Below are positions 1-6,863 of a DNA stretch of 27,945 nt, piece by piece (position 1 is the stretch's first letter; the number at the start of each line of letters is the position of its first letter). The stretch spans positions 1 through 27,945 of the forward strand of contig JBFIPU010000027.1 of assembly GCA_041609995.1 (NCBI GenBank), read 5' to 3'. Position numbers and translations under genes: made by a program. The stretch is from JABDOU01 sp041609995. GTDB lineage: Bacteria; Actinomycetota; Acidimicrobiia; Spongiisociales; SHLN01. The notes under the pieces were generated by a model. It ran no database searches, was not told where the DNA came from, and saw nothing but the letters and a program-made list of their open reading frames with translations.

Positions 1-31
1 GGATGTCGCCGATGTCGGGCTCACTGGTCAT
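1..31 (-). CDS. Partial divergent gene, N-terminus only (unknown)
   Basis: An ATG on the minus strand at 31 opens a frame that reads MTSEPDIGDI before the window ends. It starts 10 bp from the inverted repeat at 41-57 and diverges from the metal-uptake operon. Regulators are often placed like this, so it could encode the Fur/Nur-type repressor of the transporter, but ten residues cannot show that. I see no Shine-Dalgarno sequence before the ATG. It may not be a gene at all. Confidence 0.3.
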   Translation of the reverse strand, partial: MTSEPDIGDI

Positions 32-35
32 GCGA

Positions 36-57
36 TACAATTGCGAACCATTCGCAA
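36..57 (+). promoter_or_regulatory. Nur-like operator over a -10 element, upstream of the metal ECF operon
   Basis: Positions 41-57 form a perfect 7-3-7 inverted repeat, TTGCGAA-CCA-TTCGCAA. This fits the published Streptomyces Nur (nickel-responsive Fur family) box, tTGCaa-N5-ttGCAA, in both arm sequence and spacing. A possible -10 hexamer, TACAAT, lies at 36-41 and touches the repeat. The repeat ends 37 bp before the start codon of the M component, so a bound repressor would block transcription. The sequence match is seen; nickel control is inferred. Confidence 0.6.
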
Positions 58-94
58 ATACGATAGCGTCCCGGGATCGGGCCATCGGAGAACG

Positions 95-1066
95 ATGCAT
101 GCACCAGATGGATTCCTGAGCGCCGGAACTGCGCTCGCAACCGGAGCCTTGAGCGCCGGGACGGTCGGGGTGGCCCTTCGCCAGTCGAAGGCGAGGCTGA
201 GAGACAAACACATCCCCCTCGCCGGGCTGGCAGCCGCCTTCGTGTTTGCGGCCCAGATGATCAACTTCCCGGTCGTGGCGGGAACCACCGGTCATCTGGT
301 CGGCGGCGCCCTGGCCGCCATCGTCCTCGGCCCGGCGGTGGGAGCGGTCGTCGTGACCATCGTTGTGATCATTCAGGCCCTCGCCTTCGCCGACGGAGGG
401 ATCACCGCCCTCGGATACAACATCTTGAACATGGCCATCGTCCCCGCTTTCGGCGGGTTTGCCGTATTCCGGCTGATCCGCCGGTTGCTCCCGGCAGGCG
501 GCGGCAGCGTGATTGCGGCGACCGGCCTCGCCGCCGGTGCCTCGGTGGTCATGGCTGCGGCCGCCTTCTCCATCGAGTGGCTGTTCGGCGCCACCGCCCC
601 CATCGCGTTCGACACCGTGTTCGGGGCAATGGTGAGCGTGCACGTCCTGATCGGAGTCGGAGAAGCCGTCATCAGCGCCATGGTGATCGCTGCCGTGCTC
701 AAGGCCCGGCCCGATCTCGTCTACGGCGCGCGAGATCTGCGCGCCAGCCAGCTGGCCGAAACCCGCCCCAGCCCCATCCGGGTCTTCCTCATCGCCGGGC
801 TGCTGATCACGCTGTTCGTCGCCGCCATTGCCAGCCAGTTCGCCGCCGATGGTCCCGACGGACTCGAGTCGGTCGCCCGAGCGGTCGGTATCGCCCAGGG
901 AGAGCGGGCATGGCTCGAACCGCTGTTCGCCGACTACGCCACCGCCGGCATCTCCAACGCAGGAGTGAGCCTGGCGGTGGCGGGTTCCGTCGGAGTCGTC
1001 ATCACCATTCTCGTGACAGCGGGTCTCCTTCACGGCGTGCGACGCCGCGGGGGGATCGAGATCTAA
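95..1066 (+). CDS. cbiM: ECF-type nickel/cobalt transporter, substrate-binding M component with fused N (PDGLE) domain
   Basis: This is the membrane substrate-capture subunit of a CbiMNQO/NikMNQO energy-coupling-factor importer, 323 aa. I chose the ATG at 95, after GGAG, because the mature family N-terminus begins Met-His and the metal sits at that amino end; here it reads MHAPDGFLS. From memory, the PDGFLS form is more like NikM than CbiM (MHIMEGFLP). Several membrane helices follow, with the conserved GTTGHLVGG stretch near residue 66. After a basic linker a further helix leads into a PDGLE motif (254-258) and a last helix. That is the small N subunit, fused here rather than encoded apart. 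The stop overlaps the next start (TAATG). With the Nur-like box, nickel is the likelier substrate; cobalt cannot be excluded. Confidence 0.9.
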   Translation: MHAPDGFLSAGTALATGALSAGTVGVALRQSKARLRDKHIPLAGLAAAFVFAAQMINFPVVAGTTGHLVGGALAAIVLGPAVGAVVVTIVVIIQALAFADGGITALGYNILNMAIVPAFGGFAVFRLIRRLLPAGGGSVIAATGLAAGASVVMAAAAFSIEWLFGATAPIAFDTVFGAMVSVHVLIGVGEAVISAMVIAAVLKARPDLVYGARDLRASQLAETRPSPIRVFLIAGLLITLFVAAIASQFAADGPDGLESVARAVGIAQGERAWLEPLFADYATAGISNAGVSLAVAGSVGVVITILVTAGLLHGVRRRGGIEI

Positions 1067-1830
1067 TGGGAGCCGGTCACGCTCACGCGCTGTACGTCCA
1101 CGGTCACACAGCCATCCACCGCCTGCCTCCAGAGACGAAGGTCGCCTCGGCGCTGGCCTTCATCGTCGCAGTCGCCATCACTCCTCGCGAAGCGATCTGG
1201 GCATTCGGCCTCTACGCGATGATGCTCATAACTGTGGCACGGATCGCCCGGGTCGACGGCAGATTCGTCGCCGCCCGCCTCGTGACGATCCTGCCGTTCG
1301 TCCTATTCGCCTTCTTGATTCCGTTCATCGGTGGGGGAGAACGGGTCGAGATAATGGGCGTCGCCGTGTCGCGATCCGGGGTCTGGGCGATGTGGAACAT
1401 CGTCGCCAAGGCGACTCTGGGCGCAACCAGCTCGATTCTGCTCGCCGCCTCGACCGAGGTCCCCGAGATACTGCGGGGCATGCAGCGACTCCGCGTGCCG
1501 ACGCTCATAACGGCAGTTGCCACCTTCATGATCCGCTACCTCGAGTTGACCGCCGAGGAGTTCACCCGCATGCGGACGGCCATGGTGGCCCGGGGTTACA
1601 ACCCCCGGTGGCTGGGAGACAACCGGCCGCTTGCCAGCTCGGCCGGAACCCTCTTCATCCGCTCCTACGAGCGGGGCGAGCGGGTGCACGCCGCCATGCT
1701 GGCAAGGGGGTTCACTGGCGAGATGCCCGACTTGTCCGGCGAGCGGGCCTCCCGGGGCCAGTGGCTGGCTGCTGCCTCAATCCCGGGCATCGCCTTGTTC
1801 ATCGCCGCCCTCGCCTGGTGGACGAGATGA
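1066..1830 (+). CDS. cbiQ: ECF transporter transmembrane coupling (T) component CbiQ/NikQ
   Basis: This 254-aa membrane protein couples the ATPase to the M component in the metal ECF importer. Hydrophobic helices occupy roughly residues 25-55, 62-85 and 105-130, followed by a cytosolic helical region. That region carries the two Ala-x-x-x-Arg-Gly signatures of T components, AMVARG and AMLARG, which contact the ATPase. The C-terminus ends in one more helix. The start overlaps the previous stop by one base, and its own stop lies inside the start of the next gene (ATGA), so translational coupling is likely. Family assignment is firm; metal specificity is not readable from this subunit. Confidence 0.92.
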   Translation: MGAGHAHALYVHGHTAIHRLPPETKVASALAFIVAVAITPREAIWAFGLYAMMLITVARIARVDGRFVAARLVTILPFVLFAFLIPFIGGGERVEIMGVAVSRSGVWAMWNIVAKATLGATSSILLAASTEVPEILRGMQRLRVPTLITAVATFMIRYLELTAEEFTRMRTAMVARGYNPRWLGDNRPLASSAGTLFIRSYERGERVHAAMLARGFTGEMPDLSGERASRGQWLAAASIPGIALFIAALAWWTR

Positions 1831-2564
1831 CGACTCCTGTCATCGAGGTCAGCGGCCTGTCGTACACCTACCCGGACGGACGCCGGGCGCTCGACGGCAT
1901 CGACCTCGCGGTCGGCGCAGGAGAGCGCGTCGCTCTGCTCGGGCCCAATGGAGCCGGAAAAACGACCCTTGCGCTCCACATCAACGGCATCCTCGAAGCC
2001 GAAGCCGGATCGGTCCGTGTCGCCGATCTTCTACTCGGGGACGAGACGATGGCCGAGATCCGCCGGAGGGTGGGCCTGGTGTTTCAGGATGCCAATGACC
2101 AGTTGTTCATGCCGACGGTGGCCCAGGATGTGGCGTTCGGGCCTGCCAACCTCGGTTTCAACGGAGCCGCCCTAGAACAGCGGGTGCAGGTGGCACTCGG
2201 CGCAGTGGAGGCCGAAGAGCTGGCAGATCGGGCCCCGCACCATCTGAGCGGGGGCGAACGCCGACGGATTGCCATCGCGACGGTTCTGGCGATGGAGCCG
2301 GATGTGCTCGTCCTGGACGAGCCGGCTGCCGGCTTCGACCCGGTAGGGCGCGCAGAGTTGATCGCTACGTTGTCGAAGCTCGACATCACCCAGGTCGTGA
2401 TAACCCACGACCTGGGGCTGGCCCGTTCGCTTTGCCCCCGCTCGGTCATCATGGACGGTGGCCGCATCGTGGCCGACGGGTCAACCGCCGTCCTCCTTGG
2501 TGACCGGGGACTGCTCTCTCGTCATCGTCTCGAGGTTCCAGCGCCCACCCGTCGCTCGAATTGA
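1827..2564 (+). CDS. cbiO: ECF transporter ATP-binding protein CbiO/NikO
   Basis: This 245-aa ABC ATPase powers the metal importer. It shows the Walker A motif GPNGAGKTT (39-47), Q-loop Gln87, signature LSGGE (140-144), Walker B VLVLDEP (160-166) and H-loop His194. QDANDQLF after the Q-loop is typical of ECF ATPases. The start overlaps the CbiQ stop by 4 bp (ATGA). Only one ATPase is encoded, so a homodimer is expected, as in other CbiMQO systems. The stop is three bases from the stop of the convergent PhzF-family gene. Confidence 0.93.
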   Translation: MTTPVIEVSGLSYTYPDGRRALDGIDLAVGAGERVALLGPNGAGKTTLALHINGILEAEAGSVRVADLLLGDETMAEIRRRVGLVFQDANDQLFMPTVAQDVAFGPANLGFNGAALEQRVQVALGAVEAEELADRAPHHLSGGERRRIAIATVLAMEPDVLVLDEPAAGFDPVGRAELIATLSKLDITQVVITHDLGLARSLCPRSVIMDGGRIVADGSTAVLLGDRGLLSRHRLEVPAPTRRSN

Positions 2565-2584
2565 CCGTCAGTCGATTTCGAGCG
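2553..2584. terminator. Inverted repeat across convergent stop codons (possible bidirectional terminator)
   Basis: A perfect 8-bp inverted repeat, CGCTCGAA (2553-2560) and TTCGAGCG (2577-2584), brackets the stop codons of cbiO and the PhzF-family gene. There is no T-tract on either side, so activity as an intrinsic terminator is inferred from position and symmetry only. Confidence 0.4.
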
Positions 2585-3365
2585 TGTGGTCCTTCACCAC
2601 CCGACCTCCCAGCCGAATCGATTCGGCCGACCAGACCAGCCGGATCTCCGACACGGCCGTGTCGGACCCCTGTCGGATCAGGACATCCCCGGCATGCTCC
2701 GACTGCTTCCGCCGAAGGATCGCATAGGCGGTAGCGGCCGAGCCGGTGGCAGGGTCCTCGGGAATTCCCATCGCCTCTGCGAACGCGCGCGAACGCAGCA
2801 CAGCGCGATCGCGCGCGTAGAGGTAGGCCATGGCCTCGCCGGGTCCGGTAGGCAGCTCGCCCGGCACCGGCTCCATGGCTCCGATCGCCACCGGGTCGCC
2901 GACATCGATCAACAGGTACCGACGCGGCATCATCACAGAGTGGGCCGCGACCGGAGCCGGCCACCCGTTGGCAGCGCACACGGCCTCGGCGTCTGGGGCC
3001 GGTTGGACCTTGCCGAGAGATCGGGGAGCTGTGATCCAGGTCAACCCATCCTCGAACCCGAACTCGACGTACCCCGACGGCGCCTCGACGCCGGGAGCCC
3101 CCGGACCCATCGTGTTCAAGTACCAGGCTGCCCCGACCAGGGGGTGACCGGCAAACGGGAGCTCGTTGGCCGGAGTGAAGATTCGGATCGAGGGCACTCC
3201 CCCGTGGCGCCAGTCGATGAATACGGTCTCGGAGTAACCCAGTTCGGTGGCAATCGGCTGCATGCGGTCCTCGTGTAGCCCGGTCACATCACCCACCACC
3301 CCGAGCGGGTTGCCGGCTCGACTTTCATTGTCGGTGAACACCCTCAGCACATGTACCGGTCGCAT
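2568..3365 (-). CDS. PhzF family phenazine biosynthesis-like isomerase
   Basis: This 265-aa protein belongs to the PhzF/diaminopimelate-epimerase-like fold family. Visible hallmarks are AGNPLGVV near the N-terminus, GYSETVFI with the conserved catalytic-type Glu, PFAGHPLVGAAW, and EDPATGSAA near the C-terminus. The start at 3365 is supported by GGAAGG six bases upstream, and it lies two bases after the stop of the glycosylase gene. No other phenazine genes are nearby, so this is one of the many family members of unknown substrate and not evidence for phenazine synthesis. It is the last gene of the three-gene minus-strand unit. Confidence 0.9.
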   Translation of the reverse strand: MRPVHVLRVFTDNESRAGNPLGVVGDVTGLHEDRMQPIATELGYSETVFIDWRHGGVPSIRIFTPANELPFAGHPLVGAAWYLNTMGPGAPGVEAPSGYVEFGFEDGLTWITAPRSLGKVQPAPDAEAVCAANGWPAPVAAHSVMMPRRYLLIDVGDPVAIGAMEPVPGELPTGPGEAMAYLYARDRAVLRSRAFAEAMGIPEDPATGSAATAYAILRRKQSEHAGDVLIRQGSDTAVSEIRLVWSAESIRLGGRVVKDHTLEID

Positions 3366-3367
3366 CG

Positions 3368-4255
3368 TCAGCCTTCCAGGTCTTCCAGTCGCCGCGGGTA
3401 GTCGTCTTTCAGCAGACGCGAAAGCGAGCGATCTGCCAGGATCTTGCCGTCCGTCTGGCACCCGGCGCAGTAGTTGGTTTCGTTGGAGGCATACACGATC
3501 CGCTGGATTGGGGCGCCGCAAACCGGACACGCCTCCCCGTACTTGCCATGCACGACCATGTCGGGGCGGAAGGCCGTGACCTTGTCGGGGAACCCGTCAC
3601 CCACTTCCTGGCGGAGCGCGTCGGCGAACCCGTCGAGCACTTCTCGCGTGGCGTCGAAGATGTCGGCCACCTCCTCGTCGGTGAGGGTGGCCGTCCGCTT
3701 GAACGGCGACACGCGGGCCCGGTGCAGGATTTCGTCCGAATAGGCATTGCCGATGCCGCTGAAGAGATGGGCGTCCGTCAGTGCCCGCTTGACGGTGTGG
3801 CTCACGCTCCGCAGTACACGTCCGAATTCGTCCACCGTGGATTCGAAGACCTCGATTCCGCCCGGATCGACCTGGGCGAGGGCCTCGCTGCCCTGGATGA
3901 CCTGCAGCGATGCCCGCTTCTTCGTACTCGCCTCGGTTAGCAAGATCGAGGCGTGGTCGAAATCGAAGGCGGCGGCACCGGCCTTCTTGGGTATCGGGGA
4001 TCCCGGGTCCTTCATTCTCAACCGGCCCGAGACCATCAGATGCAGCACCATGAAGAGGTCATCGTCCATGTCCCAGACGATCCGCTTGCCCATGCGCCGA
4101 AAACCCTGAACCGTCCGGCCGTGAACCGTGTCCAACGGCGGGTCGAATGTTCTCAGCAGCGAGATCGACTGGACCCTCACGCGGTTGAGAACCGTCCCCG
4201 TGAAGTGCCGGTCCAGTGACTCGACATAGACCTCGATGTCGGGGTATTCCGGCAT
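3368..4255 (-). CDS. Fpg/Nei family DNA glycosylase
   Basis: This 295-aa base-excision-repair enzyme is expected to remove oxidised bases and cut the abasic site. The chain begins Met-Pro-Glu, giving the catalytic Pro2 and Glu3. Lys57 matches the conserved core lysine, and GIGNAYSDE supplies Asn170 of the helix-two-turn-helix region. A C-terminal zinc finger has Cys243, Cys246, Cys263 and Cys266. Where classical Fpg has the finger Arg (RATFYC in E. coli) this protein reads NETNYC, and the N-terminus is PEYPDIE rather than PELPEVE. I recall both as traits of a separate Fpg-like subfamily, so 8-oxoguanine specificity should not be assumed. The gene starts 9 bp after the DsbA-like gene and ends 2 bp before phzF-like, so all three are probably co-transcribed. 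Confidence 0.92.
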   Translation of the reverse strand: MPEYPDIEVYVESLDRHFTGTVLNRVRVQSISLLRTFDPPLDTVHGRTVQGFRRMGKRIVWDMDDDLFMVLHLMVSGRLRMKDPGSPIPKKAGAAAFDFDHASILLTEASTKKRASLQVIQGSEALAQVDPGGIEVFESTVDEFGRVLRSVSHTVKRALTDAHLFSGIGNAYSDEILHRARVSPFKRTATLTDEEVADIFDATREVLDGFADALRQEVGDGFPDKVTAFRPDMVVHGKYGEACPVCGAPIQRIVYASNETNYCAGCQTDGKILADRSLSRLLKDDYPRRLEDLEG

Positions 4256-4264
4256 GCGCCCTCG

Positions 4265-4897
4265 TCAGCTGAAATCCGGTGTTTCGCGCAGACTTCGCTT
4301 GAGTTCGGCCATCCCCGGGGTGCGAGCGACGACTTCGAACGCGTCCCACAGCTCCAGCGCGGCCTCGCCCCGGGGGATGCGGCTCATGACCGGCCCAAAG
4401 AAGGACGGCCCGTAGGGCGGGTCGATCGTGACGATCGGCGTACCGAGGTCGGGGCCCACCCGATCCAGCGCCTCCGCCGTCTCGGCTCGGATCACATCGT
4501 CCCATTTGTGGTCGTTGGCCGCCGCCGCATGGTCGGGCGAGATCCCGACCTCAGCCAAATAGCGGGGCAGCCCCTCATTGAGCTCTGACCACAGTTCCCG
4601 GCTCCGGTCTCTGACATGGATGTCCGTGCCAAATGTCGTGTAAAGGTCCGCCATGGCCGACGCTCCCTTGTCCTTTCGGACGGCCGCCGCCACCCGCAGC
4701 AGCTTCAGTCCGGTGGTATGGCTTTCCAGATAATTGGGCGGGAACCCGGCGTAATCCCTTCCTTCGTTGATCACGTGGAGCGATAGGAACCGCCAGTGGA
4801 CATGCATCTCGCGATGGTTGTCCACCTCGTGGATCCAGCGGGAGGTGATCCAGGCCCAGGGGCAGACCGGATCGAAGAAGAACTCGACGTCGCTCAT
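4265..4897 (-). CDS. DsbA-family thiol oxidoreductase, Rv2466c (mycothiol-dependent nitroreductase)-like
   Basis: This 210-aa cytosolic protein has a thioredoxin-fold DsbA domain and no signal peptide. The N-terminus reads FFFDPVCPWAW, placing Cys12 at the active site. It resembles the actinobacterial Rv2466c group, which uses mycothiol and has a CPWC centre. Here the second Cys is Ala15 (CPWA), so only a one-cysteine mechanism is possible. The start at 4897 follows TACCCT by 7 nt with no Shine-Dalgarno sequence, which suggests a leaderless message. It is the first gene of the unit with the DNA glycosylase and PhzF-like gene. A role in handling oxidative damage would fit but is inference. Confidence 0.85.
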   Translation of the reverse strand: MSDVEFFFDPVCPWAWITSRWIHEVDNHREMHVHWRFLSLHVINEGRDYAGFPPNYLESHTTGLKLLRVAAAVRKDKGASAMADLYTTFGTDIHVRDRSRELWSELNEGLPRYLAEVGISPDHAAAANDHKWDDVIRAETAEALDRVGPDLGTPIVTIDPPYGPSFFGPVMSRIPRGEAALELWDAFEVVARTPGMAELKRSLRETPDFS

Positions 4898-4904
4898 TCG
4901 GAGG

Positions 4905-4910
4905 AGGGTA
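4905..4910 (-). promoter_or_regulatory. Leaderless promoter -10 (TACCCT) for the DsbA-like gene
   Basis: On the minus strand TGC-TACCCT (extended -10 form) is followed by exactly 7 nt and then the ATG at 4897. The bases between are pyrimidine-rich and give no ribosome-binding site. Transcription would therefore start at or beside the A of the start codon. Confidence 0.6.
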
Positions 4911-4927
4911 GCAAATGAGGTCTCGCT

Positions 4928-4933
4928 TAATAT
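4928..4933 (+). promoter_or_regulatory. Candidate -10 (TAATAT) for the leader ORF and thrB
   Basis: TAATAT stands out in this GC-rich DNA and lies 9 nt before the ATG at 4943 and 38 nt before the thrB ATG. If used, it would make the short poly-Cys ORF almost leaderless. It would also rule out a thrB start at 4915, which lies upstream of the promoter. Confidence 0.45.
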
Positions 4934-4942
4934 CAAGCACCC

Positions 4943-4969
4943 ATGTCGTGTTGTTGCCGGATCGCTTGA
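4943..4969 (+). CDS. Putative poly-cysteine leader peptide (8 aa) before thrB
   Basis: This tiny frame reads MSCCCRIA and stops with TGA at 4967-4969, two bases before the thrB ATG. It has three consecutive Cys codons, no Shine-Dalgarno sequence, and a -10-like TAATAT just upstream. Leaderless poly-cysteine upstream ORFs are known in mycobacteria as cysteine-responsive attenuators. This one has the same form, but whether it is translated is unknown. Homoserine sits where threonine and methionine synthesis part, and methionine synthesis can consume cysteine, so a link is conceivable. Chance cannot be excluded for so short a frame. Confidence 0.35.
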   Translation: MSCCCRIA

Positions 4970-4971
4970 CC

Positions 4972-5844
4972 ATGCCTGAACCGAGCTCGGCGGATTCGGT
5001 GGCGATCTCGGTTTCGGCTTCAGCAGGCAATGTGGGCCCGGGATTCGACTACGTCGGGCTGGCCCTCGACCTCCGGACCACGGCCCGGGCTGCTCTGGCC
5101 ACGACGTGGAATGTGACATCTCCCGATCCGGCGGGGATGGTGTTGCAGGCGGCGCAGTCTGCCAGCGAAGAGCCGTTGTCGATTCACGTGACGAGCAACA
5201 TCCCGATGGGCAAAGGGCTCGGCTCGTCGGCTGCCTGCATCACCGCTGTCATCGGGGCAGCTCTCCTCGCCACCGGACAGCCCCTCGATCGGGGCCGCAT
5301 CGTGCAGCTCGGCTATGAGATGGAAGATCACTACGACAACGTCGCCGCAGCGGTACACGGCGGACTGGTCGCCTGCTCACCGCAGGGTTACGTCCGGACC
5401 TTTGCGCTGCATGAGAGGATCCGGGTCATCATCGGTATTCCCGACGAAACGCTCCCCACCGACCAGGCGCGGCTTGCCCTCCCCGGCGACGTGTCACTCG
5501 GCACTGCGGCCCGCACCACCAGCCGGACCGTGTTCTTGATCGAAGGCCTGCGGACCGGCGATTTGGAGCTCCTCGCCGAGGTCGGACAGGACGAGCTCCA
5601 TGAGCCGCACCGTATCCACATGCGCCCGATCATCGGCAAGGTCATCACGGCCGCCAGGGCAGCCGGCGCCGCCGCAGCGGTCATGAGCGGGGCCGGGCCG
5701 GCCGTGTTGGCCTTCACCGGTATCGAAGACGTGGCGGTCGTGTCGAGGTCCATGCATGAGGCCATGGGCGGGGCCGGTGAAGTGAGGGAAATCGGCATAG
5801 GGACCGGATTGTCGGCAGAACGAGACGACCCGGCCGCTAGCTGA
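4972..5844 (+). CDS. thrB: Homoserine kinase ThrB
   Basis: This 290-aa GHMP-family kinase phosphorylates homoserine to O-phosphohomoserine for threonine synthesis. The N-terminal ASAGNVGPGFDYVGLAL matches the family motif 1, PMGKGLGSSAA (78-88) is the ATP-binding loop, DNVAAAVHGGL is the conserved middle motif, and VMSGAGPAVLAF is the C-terminal motif 3. I prefer the ATG at 4972 to an in-frame ATG at 4915, because the family motif begins close to the N-terminus and the likely promoter at 4928 would fall inside the longer form. The Shine-Dalgarno sequence is poor (GGA about 10 nt upstream), consistent with reinitiation after the leader ORF. No thrC or hom is present in the window. The stop is one base from that of the convergent amidotransferase gene. 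Confidence 0.92.
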   Translation: MPEPSSADSVAISVSASAGNVGPGFDYVGLALDLRTTARAALATTWNVTSPDPAGMVLQAAQSASEEPLSIHVTSNIPMGKGLGSSAACITAVIGAALLATGQPLDRGRIVQLGYEMEDHYDNVAAAVHGGLVACSPQGYVRTFALHERIRVIIGIPDETLPTDQARLALPGDVSLGTAARTTSRTVFLIEGLRTGDLELLAEVGQDELHEPHRIHMRPIIGKVITAARAAGAAAAVMSGAGPAVLAFTGIEDVAVVSRSMHEAMGGAGEVREIGIGTGLSAERDDPAAS

Positions 5845-5862
5845 CTCAGGACTGCGGCCGGG
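5829..5862. terminator. Inverted repeat across convergent stop codons of thrB and the amidotransferase gene
   Basis: A perfect 9-bp inverted repeat, CCCGGCCGC (5829-5837) and GCGGCCGGG (5854-5862), encloses both stop codons in its 16-nt loop. The arms are entirely within the last codons of each gene. No T-tract follows, so a U-tract-independent bidirectional terminator is proposed from position only. Confidence 0.45.
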
Positions 5863-6577
5863 CCTGAGCTTTCTCGACGAGACCGGCGAACAAGCGCAGC
5901 GACGCCGGGTCATCGGTGAACAGTCGCTCCGGATGCCACTGGACCGCCAACAACGGCCACCCCCCTTGGTGGGCCATGCCTTCAACGATGCCGTCTTCGG
6001 CCCACGCCACCGCCCGCAGGCCCTCCCCCAGCCGGTCGACTGCCTGGTGATGGATCGAGTTGACCTTGACCTCTGAGGAGCCGAGAACGTCCGCGAGCTC
6101 GGCGACACCGTCGACGGTAACCGGCTGGTGGAGATCGAACTGGGTGTCGGGGGCCCAGTGCATGATGGCATCGGGGCGCTCGGTGGCGATGTCCTGGATC
6201 AGAGTTCCCCCCAGTGCCACATTCACCACCTGCATCCCACGGCAGATGGCGAGCGTCGGCAGGTTCAGGTTGAGGGCGGCGTCGACCAGCGCCAACTCGG
6301 TGCTGTCGCGGGCCTCGTCGACACCGTAGATCTGATCCATCGGTTCCTGGTCATAGCGGGTCGGGTCCACGTCGCCACCCCCGCTCAAGACCAGACCGTC
6401 CAATCGACCGGCCAGGCCCGGTATCTGGTCGAGCGGCCCGGGCGGGATGACCACCGGGGTGCCACCGGCCCGGCGAACTGCCTCCAAGTAGTACATGGCG
6501 ATGATGGACGCCGGCGCGTCGCGACCAGCTCTCGGGACCACCTTGGTCTCGCTGGTAACGCCGATGAGGACTGCCAT
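5846..6577 (-). CDS. Gamma-glutamyl-gamma-aminobutyrate hydrolase family (class I glutamine amidotransferase-like)
   Basis: This 243-aa protein has the class I amidotransferase fold of the PuuD-like hydrolases (peptidase C26). The nucleophile is Cys112 in AICRGMQ, and His215 and Glu217 lie in QWHPE, completing the triad. LSGGGDVDPTRY is the typical family signature near residues 65-75. PuuD cleaves gamma-glutamyl-GABA in putrescine breakdown, but no other putrescine gene is present, so the substrate is open. A TAAACT element 9 nt before the ATG at 6577 suggests a leaderless or near-leaderless message. The gene diverges from bS22. Confidence 0.9.
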   Translation of the reverse strand: MAVLIGVTSETKVVPRAGRDAPASIIAMYYLEAVRRAGGTPVVIPPGPLDQIPGLAGRLDGLVLSGGGDVDPTRYDQEPMDQIYGVDEARDSTELALVDAALNLNLPTLAICRGMQVVNVALGGTLIQDIATERPDAIMHWAPDTQFDLHQPVTVDGVAELADVLGSSEVKVNSIHHQAVDRLGEGLRAVAWAEDGIVEGMAHQGGWPLLAVQWHPERLFTDDPASLRLFAGLVEKAQARPQS

Positions 6578-6586
6578 CTGGTCAAA

Positions 6587-6592
6587 AGTTTA
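6587..6592 (-). promoter_or_regulatory. Candidate -10 (TAAACT) for the amidotransferase gene
   Basis: TAAACT on the minus strand stands 9 nt before the ATG at 6577. There is no Shine-Dalgarno sequence between them. It fits the TANNNT pattern seen before other genes of this window. Confidence 0.4.
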
Positions 6593-6650
6593 CCGGGGCT
6601 TGCACTTCACGTCTCCAGCCACCATCCTGTGCGCTGCAAAGAAAGGCCAT

Positions 6651-6743
6651 ATGGGTTCACTCGTCAAAAAGCGCCGCAAGAAGATGTCGAAGCACAAGTA
6701 CCGCAAGCGGCTGCGCAAGAATCGCCACAAGCGCAAGAAGTAG
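6651..6743 (+). CDS. Small ribosomal subunit protein bS22-like (AURKAIP1/COX24 domain)
   Basis: This 30-aa, extremely basic protein begins MGSLVKKRRKKMSKHKYRKR and ends in Lys/Arg/His residues. It closely matches the short actinobacterial proteins with an AURKAIP1/COX24 domain, found on the small ribosomal subunit of mycobacteria as bS22 (MGSVIKKRRKRMSKKKHRK, from memory). The RBS AAAGG lies at 6642-6646, four bases before the ATG. The gene stands alone between the divergent amidotransferase gene and the histidine phosphatase. It is short enough to be missed by many gene callers. Confidence 0.93.
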   Translation: MGSLVKKRRKKMSKHKYRKRLRKNRHKRKK

Positions 6744-6850
6744 AACCCGACCGGCTTCTTCGAACCACCCCAACTCCCGCCCACCGGCGACCCTGGGGGC
6801 CACAACCCTTCACGCAGTCGGCACCCCGGACGTCCGTCAAGCCCGATTGG

Positions 6851-6856
6851 TACCCT
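6851..6856 (+). promoter_or_regulatory. Leaderless promoter -10 (TACCCT) for the histidine phosphatase gene
   Basis: TGG-TACCCT is followed by 7 nt and the ATG at 6864, the same hexamer and spacing as before the DsbA-like and copper-chaperone genes. No Shine-Dalgarno sequence lies between. Confidence 0.6.
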
Positions 6857-6863
6857 GGCCCAT

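Noticed and set aside
1..94. Cobalamin riboswitch before cbiM
   Set aside because: Only 63 bp separate the divergent start from the cbiM ATG, too short, and no B12 box is seen.
2568..3365. Phenazine biosynthesis locus
   Set aside because: Only a PhzF-family protein is present; none of the other phz genes is nearby.
4915..4971. Longer thrB start at 4915
   Set aside because: It would add 19 residues not expected in the family and would place the TAATAT element inside the coding region.
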